From the NCBI GenBank assembly GCA_037447215.1, contig JBBIHB010000014.1, forward strand, positions 1 to 64,000: a stretch of 64,000 nucleotides of DNA, written 5' to 3'. This stretch comes from UBA1413 sp037447215. GTDB taxonomy: Bacteria; Bacteroidota; Bacteroidia; Bacteroidales; Prolixibacteraceae. The translations under genes were made by a program, and so were the position numbers. The notes beneath the pieces are model-generated. The model worked only from the letters and a program-made list of their open reading frames with translations, made no database searches and was not told where the DNA came from. Positions 42,896 to 52,436 of this stretch are shown here, one piece after another. Every line of letters starts with the position of its first letter. Within the stretch, counting starts at the first letter, position 1.

Positions 42896-43837
42896 TTATA
42901 CAATTATTCGAATATCTACCCGCATCCCTTCTCCGGGTTTGGAGAAAAAATCAATGGTGCCGTTCAGTGAACGGATTCTGGAAATGATGTTTGAATATCC
43001 CATGCCTTTCAGCTCAATTTCTGGATCCTGGGCATTGAAGCCTATGCCGTCATCAATGTATTTCACATTCAATATCTGTTCATCGGCAATCAGGTCGATA
43101 TAGATGTTGCCTGCCTGGGCATGTTTCAGGGTATTGACAGTAAGTTCGGTTATGATCCTGTATACGACGACTTCAACAGTATAGGGAAAACGCCGGTTTT
43201 CGATATTACCGGTCAGGGCAATCCTAGGTTGTCCTGTAAGAGGAAGTTTGCCTATAAACGATTTCACAGCCTTTATCAGACCGAAATTGTTCAACACGTG
43301 CGGGCTAAGCTTATTGGAAATCTCTTTCAGGGAGTTGATAGACTCATCGATCAGTTTTTCTGCATTGCGGATGGTGTGAAAATCCCTGTCACCGATATTG
43401 CTTGTTCTCGCCGATAAGGCCATCTTAACCGACGAAAGCAGTGGCCCCAGTCCGTCGTGGAGCTCCTTTGCAAAGGACTGCCTTTCTTTTTCTTCGGTCT
43501 CTATGATGGCTGATAAAACCCGTGCTTCATTCTGCTTGCGTAATTCGTCTACCTGTTTCTGGATATTAAATATCCGTTTAATGAACAGCAGACTGGTAAG
43601 CATGATCACAGAAATAAGGACGCCTGTCCAGGAGCTGAGCATGCCTGTAATAAGCCGGCTGCCTGATTCAAAAACGGTAAGCACCTCAAAAAGCCGCCGG
43701 AAGGCCATCAGCAGAAAACCTATGGAAATAAGCCACCACGCGACGTTGGTTTTGGTGCGCTTGACCAGGGTAAGTGCAATAATGGCCGCGCCAAACTGGA
43801 GTACCACCGATAATATCAGCGCAATCTTAATCAGCAT
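42896..43837 (-). CDS. NarX/LiaS-type sensor histidine kinase (HisKA_3)
   Basis: A 313-residue kinase. About three membrane helices in residues 1-90 with no sizeable external sensor loop, then a coiled coil (NIQKQVDELRKQNEARV). HisKA_3 has the acceptor His at about 127 (SFAKELHDGLGPLLSSVKMAL). HATPase_c has a clear N box (ITELTVNTLKHAQ) and G1 (YIDDGIGFNAQ) and GMGYSNIISRIRSLNG. Lacking a sensor domain, it may read a membrane partner such as the Pst transporter. It is first in the order kinase, regulator, porin, pstSCAB. Confidence 0.9.
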   Translation of the reverse strand: MLIKIALILSVVLQFGAAIIALTLVKRTKTNVAWWLISIGFLLMAFRRLFEVLTVFESGSRLITGMLSSWTGVLISVIMLTSLLFIKRIFNIQKQVDELRKQNEARVLSAIIETEEKERQSFAKELHDGLGPLLSSVKMALSARTSNIGDRDFHTIRNAEKLIDESINSLKEISNKLSPHVLNNFGLIKAVKSFIGKLPLTGQPRIALTGNIENRRFPYTVEVVVYRIITELTVNTLKHAQAGNIYIDLIADEQILNVKYIDDGIGFNAQDPEIELKGMGYSNIISRIRSLNGTIDFFSKPGEGMRVDIRIIV

Positions 43838-43985
43838 AATGTTATTTGTTTTATAACCAATACAAAAACCGCAATCTAGAATAACTTATTTCAGTTATGG
43901 ATAATGTCAATTGCATTACAATGTTTAATTGACTTCCAGAGTAAGTTATCGCAAAATTAACCTGAATTCAGATATGTTTTTGCGT

Positions 43986-43993
43986 TATCTTTG
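43986..43993 (+). promoter_or_regulatory. Predicted -7 box for the pyridoxal kinase gene
   Basis: TATCTTTG matches TAnnTTTG, 17 bases before the ATG at 44010, implying a leader of only a few bases. Confidence 0.5.
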
Positions 43994-44009
43994 CAAAAAT
44001 TTTTTTATT

Positions 44010-44888
44010 ATGGTTAACAGGCATTTTGTACCACGTGTTGCTGCCATACACGATTTGAGCGGATATGGCCGTGCTTCGCTTTCTGTGGTAATTCCCATTC
44101 TTTCCAATATGGGGGTGCAGGTGTGCCCACTCCCTACAGCTGTATTATCGTCTCACAGTGGCTTTGCGGGATTTCATTTTGTTGACCTTACCGATCACCT
44201 CGAAAGTATGATTGCTCATTGGAAAGGGCTGAAACTCGAATTCGATGCCATATATTCAGGTTACCTTGGGTCAGTAAGACAGGTGGATATAGTAAGGAAA
44301 TTTATGCACGATTTCAAGGGATCAGATCCGCTGATTGTGGTCGATCCGGTTTTGGGCGACAACGGAAAACTCTATTCAGCGTTTGGCCCCGAAATGGTAG
44401 GAGAAATGCGTAAATTAGTGCAGGAGGCATACATAATTACACCCAACCTGACTGAAGCTGCCTTTTTATTGAACGAAGAATTTAATGCCGGTGCCAGCTC
44501 CGATACTGTTAAAGTGTGGGCGCGAAGGTTAGGCGATTTGGGGCCTGAGATCGTGATTATTACCAGTGTTCCCGAAAATTCGGGACTTCAAAAAACTTCG
44601 GTTTTGGCCTGGAACCGCCGAGATGAACGCATGTGGAAAGTAAGCTGCGATTACCTTCCAGCCAATTATCCAGGAACGGGCGATTCTTTTTCGTCGGTTA
44701 TTGTCGGGTCTCTGCTTCAGGGCGATAGTTTGCCCATTGCACTCGACCGAGCCGTCCATTTCATTTCGATGGGGGTCAGGGCTACATTCGGACATAAGCA
44801 CCAGCATATTGAAGGCATATTGCTCGAAAAAGTTCTACCTTCGCTTAATGTACCTGTGCAGGTAAGTAGTTATCAATTACTGGATTGA
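44010..44888 (+). CDS. pdxY: Pyridoxamine/pyridoxal kinase
   Basis: Ribokinase-fold kinase that phosphorylates B6 vitamers in salvage. The start at 44010 (MVNRHFVPRVAAIHDLSGYG) gives the conserved N-terminus; a -7 box 17 bases upstream supports it. Substrate and ATP motifs: SGYGRASL, LSSHSGFAG, DPVLGDNGKLY, TPNLTEAAFLL, and GTGDSFSSV with the catalytic Asp. About 292 residues. The HAD phosphatase starts 8 bp after its stop, an arrangement that suggests an operon. Confidence 0.88.
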   Translation: MVNRHFVPRVAAIHDLSGYGRASLSVVIPILSNMGVQVCPLPTAVLSSHSGFAGFHFVDLTDHLESMIAHWKGLKLEFDAIYSGYLGSVRQVDIVRKFMHDFKGSDPLIVVDPVLGDNGKLYSAFGPEMVGEMRKLVQEAYIITPNLTEAAFLLNEEFNAGASSDTVKVWARRLGDLGPEIVIITSVPENSGLQKTSVLAWNRRDERMWKVSCDYLPANYPGTGDSFSSVIVGSLLQGDSLPIALDRAVHFISMGVRATFGHKHQHIEGILLEKVLPSLNVPVQVSSYQLLD

Positions 44889-44896
44889 GGATATTT

Positions 44897-45733
44897 ATGA
44901 AAAACATTAAACTTGTAGCAACCGATTTGGATGGAACTTTTCTTAAAGACGACAAATCGATCAGTGAGCGCAACCTGAAAGCCCTTGAATTACTTGGTTT
45001 AAAAAACATTATCAGGGTGGTGGCTACAGGCCGAAACCTGAGAAAGGTAAACGAAGTAATTGGAAGTGAAATACCTTTTGATTATATTGTTTATTCATCG
45101 GGTGCAGGGGTTTTCGATTGGAATAAAAAAGAACATATTTTCACCCAAAATATCCCTCCCGGGGCTGCTAATAACCTGATTGGCTATTTCATAGAAAATG
45201 ACCTGAACTTCCATGCCTTCCAGCCTGCCCCTGAAAACCATTATCTGTCGTACCACCGTGGCAGTGAAATTTGTGAAGAGTTTGAGAGGTATTTTTCTTT
45301 TCATAATTCACATGCATTTCCGTTGCACGAAAACCAACAGCTTGAACAAGGGGTTTGCCAGTTTCTGGTGGTTATCCCGGGTAATGAACAGCGTTTCGTG
45401 GCTATGAAAAGTCATATTGAAGATATGTGTCCCGAAATAAGGGTTATCCGCTCATCATCGCCGCTAAACACCGGGTATATCTGGCTCGAGGTTTTCCATA
45501 AAGATGTGTCGAAAGGGAATGGAGTATGGCATTTGTGCAACCGCTTAAATATAATGCCCGCCGAAACATTAGGTGTTGGCAACGATTATAATGATATTGA
45601 CCTGCTCGAATTTACCGAACACTCTTTTCTTACCGATAATGCGCCGGAAGCCCTAAAAAACAGCTTCGAACTGTTGCCTACAAACGAGGAAGATGCTTTT
45701 GCCCATGCTGTTGAGCGAATTATTTACGATTAG
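44897..45733 (+). CDS. Cof-type HAD-IIB phosphatase
   Basis: A 278-residue HAD-superfamily hydrolase. Motif I VATDLDGTFLKDD (nucleophile and acid/base Asp), motif II in RVVATGRN, a C2-cap with the mixed alpha/beta insert, and motif III/IV LGVGNDYNDIDLLE. These enzymes dephosphorylate sugar phosphates, FMN or PLP. The gene follows pdxY closely, so PLP or a related phosphate is a reasonable but unproven substrate. An upstream TTG at 44885 is less likely than the ATG at 44897. Confidence 0.88.
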   Translation: MKNIKLVATDLDGTFLKDDKSISERNLKALELLGLKNIIRVVATGRNLRKVNEVIGSEIPFDYIVYSSGAGVFDWNKKEHIFTQNIPPGAANNLIGYFIENDLNFHAFQPAPENHYLSYHRGSEICEEFERYFSFHNSHAFPLHENQQLEQGVCQFLVVIPGNEQRFVAMKSHIEDMCPEIRVIRSSSPLNTGYIWLEVFHKDVSKGNGVWHLCNRLNIMPAETLGVGNDYNDIDLLEFTEHSFLTDNAPEALKNSFELLPTNEEDAFAHAVERIIYD

Positions 45734-45813
45734 GTTGAATTTTTTTCCCTATTTTCAGACATTCATTAGCAAAAGTAAGTTAATTATCAGACAGACGTAA
45801 TGCATTACTAAAT

Positions 45814-46434
45814 ATGAATGATTCAGTCAGGTTTACTTTACTTTATGGCTTGAGGATACTCGCTTATACCGGGATAATGTTCCTGCTCAATGCCATTTTT
45901 ATGTTTGATGCTCAAATTCCAACCCAAACAGGAAAATTCGGTGAAATATCGGCAACTGAATTCACGCAGGAATTATTCCTTTTCCTAAGCGGGTTGATGT
46001 TTCTGCTCATATCGCTGAAAAACAGTGAGATTGCACCTGTTTCTAATCTGGTTTCGGTTTTCTTTTTTATGTCGTTCATAAGGGAGTTCAATAATCAGAT
46101 ACCTTTCTGGTTTTATCTGGTTTTACCACTGATGATTTTGTTTTTCTGGTTTATCTACAGGGATAGAAATAAACTGTTCCCTTCGGCACAAAAATTCCTT
46201 AAAATTCCTTCCTCACCCTATTTTGTGACAGGTTTTCTGATCACATTTGTTTTCAGCAGGCTTTTTGGCCGGTCGAAGTTCTGGGAAGCCCTTCTCGAAG
46301 TTGATTATAACCGGTGGGCCAAAAATGCTGCCGAAGAAGGCATTGAACTGCTGGGATACACTTTCTTTTTTATTGCAGGCGTCGAAATTTTTATTTCCGT
46401 TATCCGGAAGCGGAATCAGGCTAAAAAATTATGA
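45814..46434 (+). CDS. Multi-TM membrane protein of unknown function
   Basis: I do not recognise a named family. The 206-residue protein has about six hydrophobic segments: FTLLYGLRILAYTGIMFLLNAIF, FTQELFLFLSGLMFLLISL, VSNLVSVFFFMSFIREF, WFYLVLPLMILFFWFIY, YFVTGFLITFVFSRLFG and LLGYTFFFIAGVEIFISVI. Charged residues within or near helices (TQELF, IREFNNQ, NAAEEGIELL) could form a polar site. Its stop overlaps the next gene's start by 4 bp (ATGA), so it is probably made together with that glycosyltransferase-like protein. Confidence 0.7.
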   Translation: MNDSVRFTLLYGLRILAYTGIMFLLNAIFMFDAQIPTQTGKFGEISATEFTQELFLFLSGLMFLLISLKNSEIAPVSNLVSVFFFMSFIREFNNQIPFWFYLVLPLMILFFWFIYRDRNKLFPSAQKFLKIPSSPYFVTGFLITFVFSRLFGRSKFWEALLEVDYNRWAKNAAEEGIELLGYTFFFIAGVEIFISVIRKRNQAKKL

Positions 46435-47318
46435 AAGTTGCCGGCTTCACTTTTATCCGCAATGCTGTAAAATTAGATTTTCCTGTATTTGAAGCCATTA
46501 AATCGGTACTGCCGGTTTGCGATGCCTTTTATGTGGCTTTGGGACAGTCGGACGATGATACACGTAACCTTATTGAAACCATCGATCCGGAAAAGATCAG
46601 CATCATTGACACAGTTTGGGATTCCAACCTACAAAAGGGCGGTGTTGTTTATGCCGATGAAACAAACAAAGCTTTCGATGCAATCCCATCTGAATATGAT
46701 TGGTGTTTTTACATTCAAGGGGATGAGGTAGTTCATGAAAAAGACCTTTGCAAAATAATGAAGGCTATGGAACGGTTTCTGCCTGAAAGAAAGGTAGAGG
46801 GGTTGTTGTTTGGTTACCGTCATTTTTACGGCACTTACGATTATATTGCCGTATCGCGTAAATGGTACCGTAATGAGGTACGCATAATCAGAAACGATAA
46901 AACTATTCGCTCACATCGTGATGCACAAGGCTTCCGCAGAAAAGGGAAAAAATTGTGGGTTGCACGGGTTGATGCCGACGTTTATCATTATGGATGGGTA
47001 AGGTCTCCCCGATTTATGCAGAAAAAAATTGATGAAGTCAGTAATTACTATATCGGAGAATCGACTATTCAATCCCGGAAAAAAATTGACCAGGCAGTAT
47101 TCGATTATGAATGCAATTACGATCTGCTTGAGAGGTTTACAGGCACTCATCCAATGATAATGAACAGAAGGATCAACCATTTGAACTGGCAGATTGAGGT
47201 GGACCTGAACATTAAAAAACTGAAATTTCGTTATCGTTTATTGCACTGGTTCGAAAAACTTACGGGCATACGCTTGTTTGAATTCAGGAATTACAGGTTG
47301 ATTAAAGGGTTAAAATAG
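46431..47318 (+). CDS. GT2-like glycosyltransferase
   Basis: A 295-residue cytosolic protein with a GT-A start: GFTFIRNAVKLDFPVFEAIKSVLPVCDAFYVALGQSDD, then WCFYIQGDEVVHEKDL, where QGDE takes the place of the DxD metal site. Later HRDAQGFRRKGKKLW and YHYGWVRSPRFMQKK resemble related proteins that are usually annotated as glycosyl transferase family 2. The acceptor and donor are unknown; envelope polysaccharide is likely. It overlaps the upstream membrane protein by 4 bp and is convergent with the nucleotidyltransferase (2 bp between stops). Confidence 0.72.
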   Translation: MKVAGFTFIRNAVKLDFPVFEAIKSVLPVCDAFYVALGQSDDDTRNLIETIDPEKISIIDTVWDSNLQKGGVVYADETNKAFDAIPSEYDWCFYIQGDEVVHEKDLCKIMKAMERFLPERKVEGLLFGYRHFYGTYDYIAVSRKWYRNEVRIIRNDKTIRSHRDAQGFRRKGKKLWVARVDADVYHYGWVRSPRFMQKKIDEVSNYYIGESTIQSRKKIDQAVFDYECNYDLLERFTGTHPMIMNRRINHLNWQIEVDLNIKKLKFRYRLLHWFEKLTGIRLFEFRNYRLIKGLK

Positions 47319-47320
47319 TT

Positions 47321-48046
47321 TTATCCTGCATACCTTTTCCTGGCAATAGCCAGTTGATCCGGTTTACCTATGTCCATCCAAACGGTTGAAAAATCTTCAA
47401 AACCAATAATTTTATTGCGTGATGCCAATTGCAGGTAAGTTTCAATAATGGGGAATTTGCCTGATTGACTGATTAATGAAAAAATTGCAGGGTTTATTAT
47501 CTGTATTCCGCTGAATGCAAGTGGTTTGGCCTGAAAATGTATATCTTGCCGGACTTTTCTGATATCACCGGTTGCACGGTTTTGCCATCCAGCAAGGTTC
47601 ATTTGTTCGTCGAACAGCAAGTAGCGCTGGGTTTCCCTGTTTCGCACTACCAGGGTGGCAAGGGCGTTATTTTTAAGATGATAATCAACTAAAATGCCCA
47701 TATCGAGGTTCGAAAACACATCCACATTATGGGCTAAAATTGGCTCATCAGGCTTGAAGAGTGGCCAGGCTTTGAGAAGCCCCCCTCCAGTATCGAGCAA
47801 TTCATCAGTTTCGTCGGATATCAGGATTTCGATGCCAAAATTTTTCAGTTCATCAAGAAATTTTCTGATTTTTTCGGCAAAATGGTGCACATTTACAACA
47901 ATTCGGGAACAACCAGCTTCAAGAAGTTTTTCAATATTCCACTGAAGCATGGGCTTACCGGCAACATCCACCAATGCTTTAGGGAGGTGGTCGGTTAGCG
48001 GTTTTAGCCGCGTACCCATTCCTGCCGAAAAAATTATTGCCTGCAT
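47321..48046 (-). CDS. Sugar-1-phosphate nucleotidyltransferase (MurU/RmlA-like)
   Basis: A 241-residue NTP-transferase. The nucleotide-binding signature IIFSAGMGTRLKPLTDHLPKALV is at 4-26 and the KPML in AGKPMLQW follows. A DxD-type NVDVF appears at about 110. The size and lack of a C-terminal hexapeptide domain fit N-acetylmuramate-1-P uridylyltransferase MurU and related enzymes better than full GlmU. It starts by a TAATG overlap with the DUF4293 stop. The exact sugar is not determinable. Confidence 0.85.
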   Translation of the reverse strand: MQAIIFSAGMGTRLKPLTDHLPKALVDVAGKPMLQWNIEKLLEAGCSRIVVNVHHFAEKIRKFLDELKNFGIEILISDETDELLDTGGGLLKAWPLFKPDEPILAHNVDVFSNLDMGILVDYHLKNNALATLVVRNRETQRYLLFDEQMNLAGWQNRATGDIRKVRQDIHFQAKPLAFSGIQIINPAIFSLISQSGKFPIIETYLQLASRNKIIGFEDFSTVWMDIGKPDQLAIARKRYAG

Positions 48047-48492
48047 TACGGTCTGAGTCGGTTGACGCTGCGGATCAGCGCTTCATCCTTACCAATATTG
48101 CGGATAGCAAGATAGTCGAGTATTGCAGCCACAACCGGGAAAGCTACGGGAACTTTAAAACTCACAGTTGCGCCGTTAAGCCCCGAATAGGTAAAATAGA
48201 AAAAGAGCCCGAACAAGCCAATTAGAAGGATAATGGTGAAACCGAGGATCCTCATTTGCCTTATACGATGTTTATAACTGAAAATTACATACAGGTGCAG
48301 GATCAGTATTAACAACAAAAACAGGAGCAATGGCAACCCGTTAAAGATTTTTTCGCTTCCCTTGTAAATCCCGTTTATATTAAAATTTAAAATATCGGCA
48401 CCCGAAGAAATTTCGGCCAGTGGAACCCATAATAACGATGCAAGGAGCAATACCGTAAAAAATAGATAAACTGTTTGAATACGTTGTAACAT
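48046..48492 (-). CDS. DUF4293 membrane protein
   Basis: About 148 residues with four hydrophobic segments, starting MLQRIQTVYLFFTVLLLASLL, the conserved opening of the DUF4293 family of Bacteroidota. I chose the start at 48492 for this reason rather than the longer frame to 48540. Function unknown. The stop and the next gene's ATG share TAATG. Confidence 0.85.
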   Translation of the reverse strand: MLQRIQTVYLFFTVLLLASLLWVPLAEISSGADILNFNINGIYKGSEKIFNGLPLLLFLLLILILHLYVIFSYKHRIRQMRILGFTIILLIGLFGLFFYFTYSGLNGATVSFKVPVAFPVVAAILDYLAIRNIGKDEALIRSVNRLRP

Positions 48493-48646
48493 AACACCAA
48501 AGATTGTGATTTTATTCCAGGAATACTTTGAATCAATCACCGATCCGCCCGATTCCAGCGCGAAAATAGTAATTGCTTCCCGAATATCAATCTATAATGT
48601 ATTATAAATGGATCACTTTATCTCTAAGCATATGATACTAGACAGC

Positions 48647-51600
48647 TCAATAAAAAGCCATGGGTTGCACTTCATCCACTTCCTGGTAATGAAGGTACAC
48701 AAGGTAACCCTTAACATTTGCCATTCCGGTTCCGGACAAAGCGCGGCAATATTCCTCCACCTGGGTTTTGTGGCTTGCTCGTTTTTCAATGCCGGTTTTG
48801 AAATCGACCACTATTGCTTGATTGCTGCCCACCATAATTCTATCGGGGCGGTAAATATCACCTGGGGCAAGTATTGTTTTTTCGTTCATAATCCTGTATG
48901 AACCATCGAACCATTTGCCTGCGACCGGGTGGCCCATCATAGCAACAAGGTTTTGTTTCACGGTTTCCATTTCCATTGGGCGAAGGTTCCCGGCTAATTC
49001 AGCTTTTCCAATTGCTTTGTCAACATCGGCTGAAGTCTCGATGGATGAAAGGATAGAATGAATGGTTTTTCCAATGTTTTTCCGGGTATTTCCTCGTTCG
49101 GTTAAATCAACGAATTCCACATTTTCGGTACGCAATTTCAATTGTGATCCGAATGGCGAGAAATGCCATACATATTCAGGTTTTTGTTGCATTTTATTGT
49201 CAACCCGGGAAAGCCGGGGTATTACACCTGATTCAAATATATTTTCATTCTGGCTGATTAATCCTTTTTGAGCCAGATCGTTAACCGTCTTCAATACGTA
49301 GGCTCCGATTGTGTCGCGATTGTTTTTTTCAGGCAGGTTGAACATCAATACTGATTTGGCGCGGGTAAAAGCAACATAAACCAGGTTAAGGTTATCTACA
49401 ACTATATTGAAATATTCGCGATAGTATTCGTCTGCAAAAATTGTTTTTTCGAGCATACTTTCCAGCTTCAAAGGAACCAAAGGAGCCTGACTGAAAGGCG
49501 GTACTGCGGGACTGCACCAAATGAAGTTTTTGTTTTCATTCAACTTCCAGTTAACAAAAGGAACTAAAACAGCCTTAAATTCAAGCCCTTTTGATTTATG
49601 CACAGTCAGAAGCCTCACTGCATCAATTTCCTCGCTGATCTTTACCGACTCTTTGTTGCCTTTTTCGTCCCACCAGATTAAAAAATTCGAAAGGTCGTTC
49701 GTCATCCGTTTTCTGATTTCTGCCGTTTTATCAATCAACGCTTGTAGATAGGGTAGTGCAGATTTTACCCCAAACAAACCAAAAATGCCACAGATGCGAA
49801 TTATTATTTCATCAGTACTACTGATTATGATTTCCTTTTCAACCTGATCGATAATTGGTTTAATCTGCTTTTCGAAACGTACATCGATGTCAGTGTCAAT
49901 ATACCATGCCGATTGAGGTATGGCCCCTAATTGGGTTTGTTGTTCAGTTTCGCCTTCTTTTTCGCGGCAGATTATTTCATACAGATGAAGTAAAACTGCC
50001 TTGAAGAGCTTCTCTTCTTTGTTCAGAATATGCCGTATTACTGTTACTACAAAGTTTACACCCGGCGAAGAACGCAGAAAAAGCGATTCACTCGAGAGTA
50101 CTTTCAGGTTGTAGGGTATATTTTCGGGTTTTTGGGCGATTTCCAGAAAAAAATTCACAATATCTTCGCCATGAGTGTTTTTACGGACAAGTATGGCAAT
50201 TTCAAAAGCCCTGAAACCATTATCCTGAAGTTGCTTAACCTGTTCCGCCAATCGTTGTAAAGCCAACTCAGGGAAACTTTCATCTTCTCCTCCCAGCACC
50301 TCCACCCGGACATAACCAACTCCGTCATCCTGATTGTCTGATTTTTGTTCCATATCAGCATAAATACCTTCCAGTATGGGTTTGTAAATTTCTATTACAG
50401 GCCTGATGGTTTCAATTTCGGCCATTTTCTCAACCAGGGATTTGAAGAATTCATTGTTGAAACCAACAATCTGCTTGTTACTTCGATAATTTTTATCGAG
50501 TGTGATAGTCTTAAGCTGAAATCCCTTAAAATCGCGATATATTTCTGAAGCCAGAATATTCCAGGTGCTGTTTCGCCACCGGTAAATACTTTGCTTAACA
50601 TCGCCTACTGTAAGGTTCGATGCTCCCATGGCCAAAGCGTTTCCTATCAAAGGTTTAAAGTTCTCCCATTGCATTGCCGATGTATCCTGAAACTCGTCGA
50701 GCATAAAATGATGATAGGTGTTGCCTGTTTTTTCATAAATAAACGGGGTATCGTTTCCATCAATAATTGACCGGAGTAACATATTGGAACTTGCAATCGG
50801 AAGAATTCCTTTTTCGCGGTTTAGCTTCAGGATTTCAGAGTTCAGATCAAGAAGTACTGAGAGTGTAAACCACTCTTTTTTTATGGCTTTTGCTGTGTAA
50901 TAATTTACTGATTGCCTCCTTAAATATTCAATAAGATCGATTAGTCGTGGCCTTAAGTCACTTTCAACAAGCGCAATCAATTCTGTTCTCCCCCCATTTT
51001 TTGTAACCCATTTATCGGACGAAGAAGCTGCGTCGAGGATTCTCTGCCCAAATTCATCGGGTTTATTCCCTGATGCAATCTTTTCAATAAATCCTGCAAC
51101 ACCGCCACTTTTGTGTGCAAAATCAGCGGATGAATACCCTAACAATGTATAAATTTTTTTTATCTCATTGGCCTTATTTTTCAGATGTGCCTCAAACCCG
51201 AAAATAGAATTGTCGAGAATTTGGAGGTAAATTCCGGCTATTTCCGGATCGCTGAAAAATTTTGTCAGTTGTGGTAGCATTCCCTGAACATGCTCTTTAA
51301 ACAACTCCATGCCCTGGGTTTTCAAATCTTTTTCCACCGAAAAATTCTGGTTGTTCCGGATTTTCTCCTCAATGAATCTTTCAAGCCATTTCCTCAATTC
51401 CGGGTTTTGGTCAATCTCTGATACCATGCGGTCAACAGATTCGTCTATAATCAGGTCACTATCGAGTTCCAGTTGGAAATCAGGGGTGATGCCTACCTCC
51501 CGATTAAATCCTTTGATGATTTTTTGGGTAAACTTATCGATGGTGCTGACAGCAAACCTGTTATAATCGAACAAGATATTTGTAAGCGCAGCCTGTGCTT

Positions 51601-51853
51601 TCATTGCCATTGAATCCTCCAGCAATCCGGTTTCTTTGATCAGTACATCTTTATATGGGGTGTTTTCCCTATTGGCAAGCTTGCTCAGTTGCTCAACCAC
51701 ACGCTCTTTCATTTCGGCTGTGGCTTTATTGGTAAACGTTACGGCAAGTATATGCCGGTAACTTCTTTCATTTTGCAGCAACAACCTGATGTATTCTGTT
51801 ACCAGCCTGAAAGTTTTCCCTGAACCGGCAGAAGCTTTATAAACAGTGAGCAT
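48647..51853 (-). CDS. AddA/RecB-type UvrD helicase with PD-(D/E)XK nuclease
   Basis: A 1068-residue ATP-dependent exonuclease. Walker A ASAGSGKTFRL (8-18), the motif Ia region VTFTNKATAEMKERV, motif II MLDEFQDTSAMQWENF, motif III/IV GDVKQSIYRWRNS, motif V LLTVHKSKGLEFKAV, and motif VI VAFTRAKS. The C-terminal RecB-like nuclease has DRIMVGSNQAIVVDFKTG and QVEEYCRAL, with the PD-(D/E)XK Asp, Lys and Gln-x3-Tyr intact. It should resect double-strand breaks. The AddB partner gene is not in this window. A secreted-protein gene lies 12 bp upstream. Confidence 0.92.
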   Translation of the reverse strand: MLTVYKASAGSGKTFRLVTEYIRLLLQNERSYRHILAVTFTNKATAEMKERVVEQLSKLANRENTPYKDVLIKETGLLEDSMAMKAQAALTNILFDYNRFAVSTIDKFTQKIIKGFNREVGITPDFQLELDSDLIIDESVDRMVSEIDQNPELRKWLERFIEEKIRNNQNFSVEKDLKTQGMELFKEHVQGMLPQLTKFFSDPEIAGIYLQILDNSIFGFEAHLKNKANEIKKIYTLLGYSSADFAHKSGGVAGFIEKIASGNKPDEFGQRILDAASSSDKWVTKNGGRTELIALVESDLRPRLIDLIEYLRRQSVNYYTAKAIKKEWFTLSVLLDLNSEILKLNREKGILPIASSNMLLRSIIDGNDTPFIYEKTGNTYHHFMLDEFQDTSAMQWENFKPLIGNALAMGASNLTVGDVKQSIYRWRNSTWNILASEIYRDFKGFQLKTITLDKNYRSNKQIVGFNNEFFKSLVEKMAEIETIRPVIEIYKPILEGIYADMEQKSDNQDDGVGYVRVEVLGGEDESFPELALQRLAEQVKQLQDNGFRAFEIAILVRKNTHGEDIVNFFLEIAQKPENIPYNLKVLSSESLFLRSSPGVNFVVTVIRHILNKEEKLFKAVLLHLYEIICREKEGETEQQTQLGAIPQSAWYIDTDIDVRFEKQIKPIIDQVEKEIIISSTDEIIIRICGIFGLFGVKSALPYLQALIDKTAEIRKRMTNDLSNFLIWWDEKGNKESVKISEEIDAVRLLTVHKSKGLEFKAVLVPFVNWKLNENKNFIWCSPAVPPFSQAPLVPLKLESMLEKTIFADEYYREYFNIVVDNLNLVYVAFTRAKSVLMFNLPEKNNRDTIGAYVLKTVNDLAQKGLISQNENIFESGVIPRLSRVDNKMQQKPEYVWHFSPFGSQLKLRTENVEFVDLTERGNTRKNIGKTIHSILSSIETSADVDKAIGKAELAGNLRPMEMETVKQNLVAMMGHPVAGKWFDGSYRIMNEKTILAPGDIYRPDRIMVGSNQAIVVDFKTGIEKRASHKTQVEEYCRALSGTGMANVKGYLVYLHYQEVDEVQPMAFY

Positions 51854-51865
51854 AATTTTTACTGG

Positions 51866-52411
51866 TTATGGGTAATTGGGGGCACCTGTGACCGTAATTC
51901 GTGTCTCGATTTTGAAATTCCTGTTCACTTTGTATTGCATAAACATAGATGCGCCCCGTGTTTGCCATTGATTTGTCATGGGATGTACAATCGATGGGGA
52001 AAAAATGGAATTTACACCGAAACTGTTTCCTCCTAAAATCAGTTTATCATTGATCTGGTAGGCCGCCTGATTAAAAATGGTCCCCGAAAAGATATAAGGA
52101 AAATAAAAAGTCGAATTGAAAAAATGAAATGAAGTTTGCAACGGATCCGATATGGTCATGTATTCAATGGTTTTGCTATTGTTCAGGAAATTATTGATAT
52201 CAAATGCCGGAGCCTGAAACCCGGAAAATTGCATCGTCAGGGAAGGGGGAAGGAGAGTGTTGAAGAGAATTGCGTCGGGTATTGTTCCCGGCCTTTCAAG
52301 GTAATTTGTTCGCAACGAATCGGGCAATGGAATGACCGGTACGGGTAATTCCTGTGAATAAGCAAGCTGAAAACATGCCGATAAAAATATTATGAACAAA
52401 AAACACTTCAT
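51866..52411 (-). CDS. Exported protein of unknown function
   Basis: I do not recognise a family. Start at 52411 (MKCFLFIIFLSACFQLAYSQ) gives a standard signal peptide. The mature ~160 residues are rich in aromatic, Asn, Ser and Pro residues (FHFFNSTFYFPYIFSGTIFNQAAYQI), consistent with outer-membrane or surface strands. It is 12 bp upstream of the addA-like gene, which is functionally odd, and they probably share a transcript. A -7 box lies at 52437-52444. Confidence 0.65.
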   Translation of the reverse strand: MKCFLFIIFLSACFQLAYSQELPVPVIPLPDSLRTNYLERPGTIPDAILFNTLLPPSLTMQFSGFQAPAFDINNFLNNSKTIEYMTISDPLQTSFHFFNSTFYFPYIFSGTIFNQAAYQINDKLILGGNSFGVNSIFSPSIVHPMTNQWQTRGASMFMQYKVNRNFKIETRITVTGAPNYP

Positions 52412-52436
52412 GTCAAAAAAAATATTGATCACTTTA

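Noticed and set aside
43906..43933. Inverted repeat GTCAATT / AATTGAC in the kinase-pdxY divergent gap
   Set aside because: Only 7 bp with a 14-base spacer in AT-rich DNA; expected by chance.
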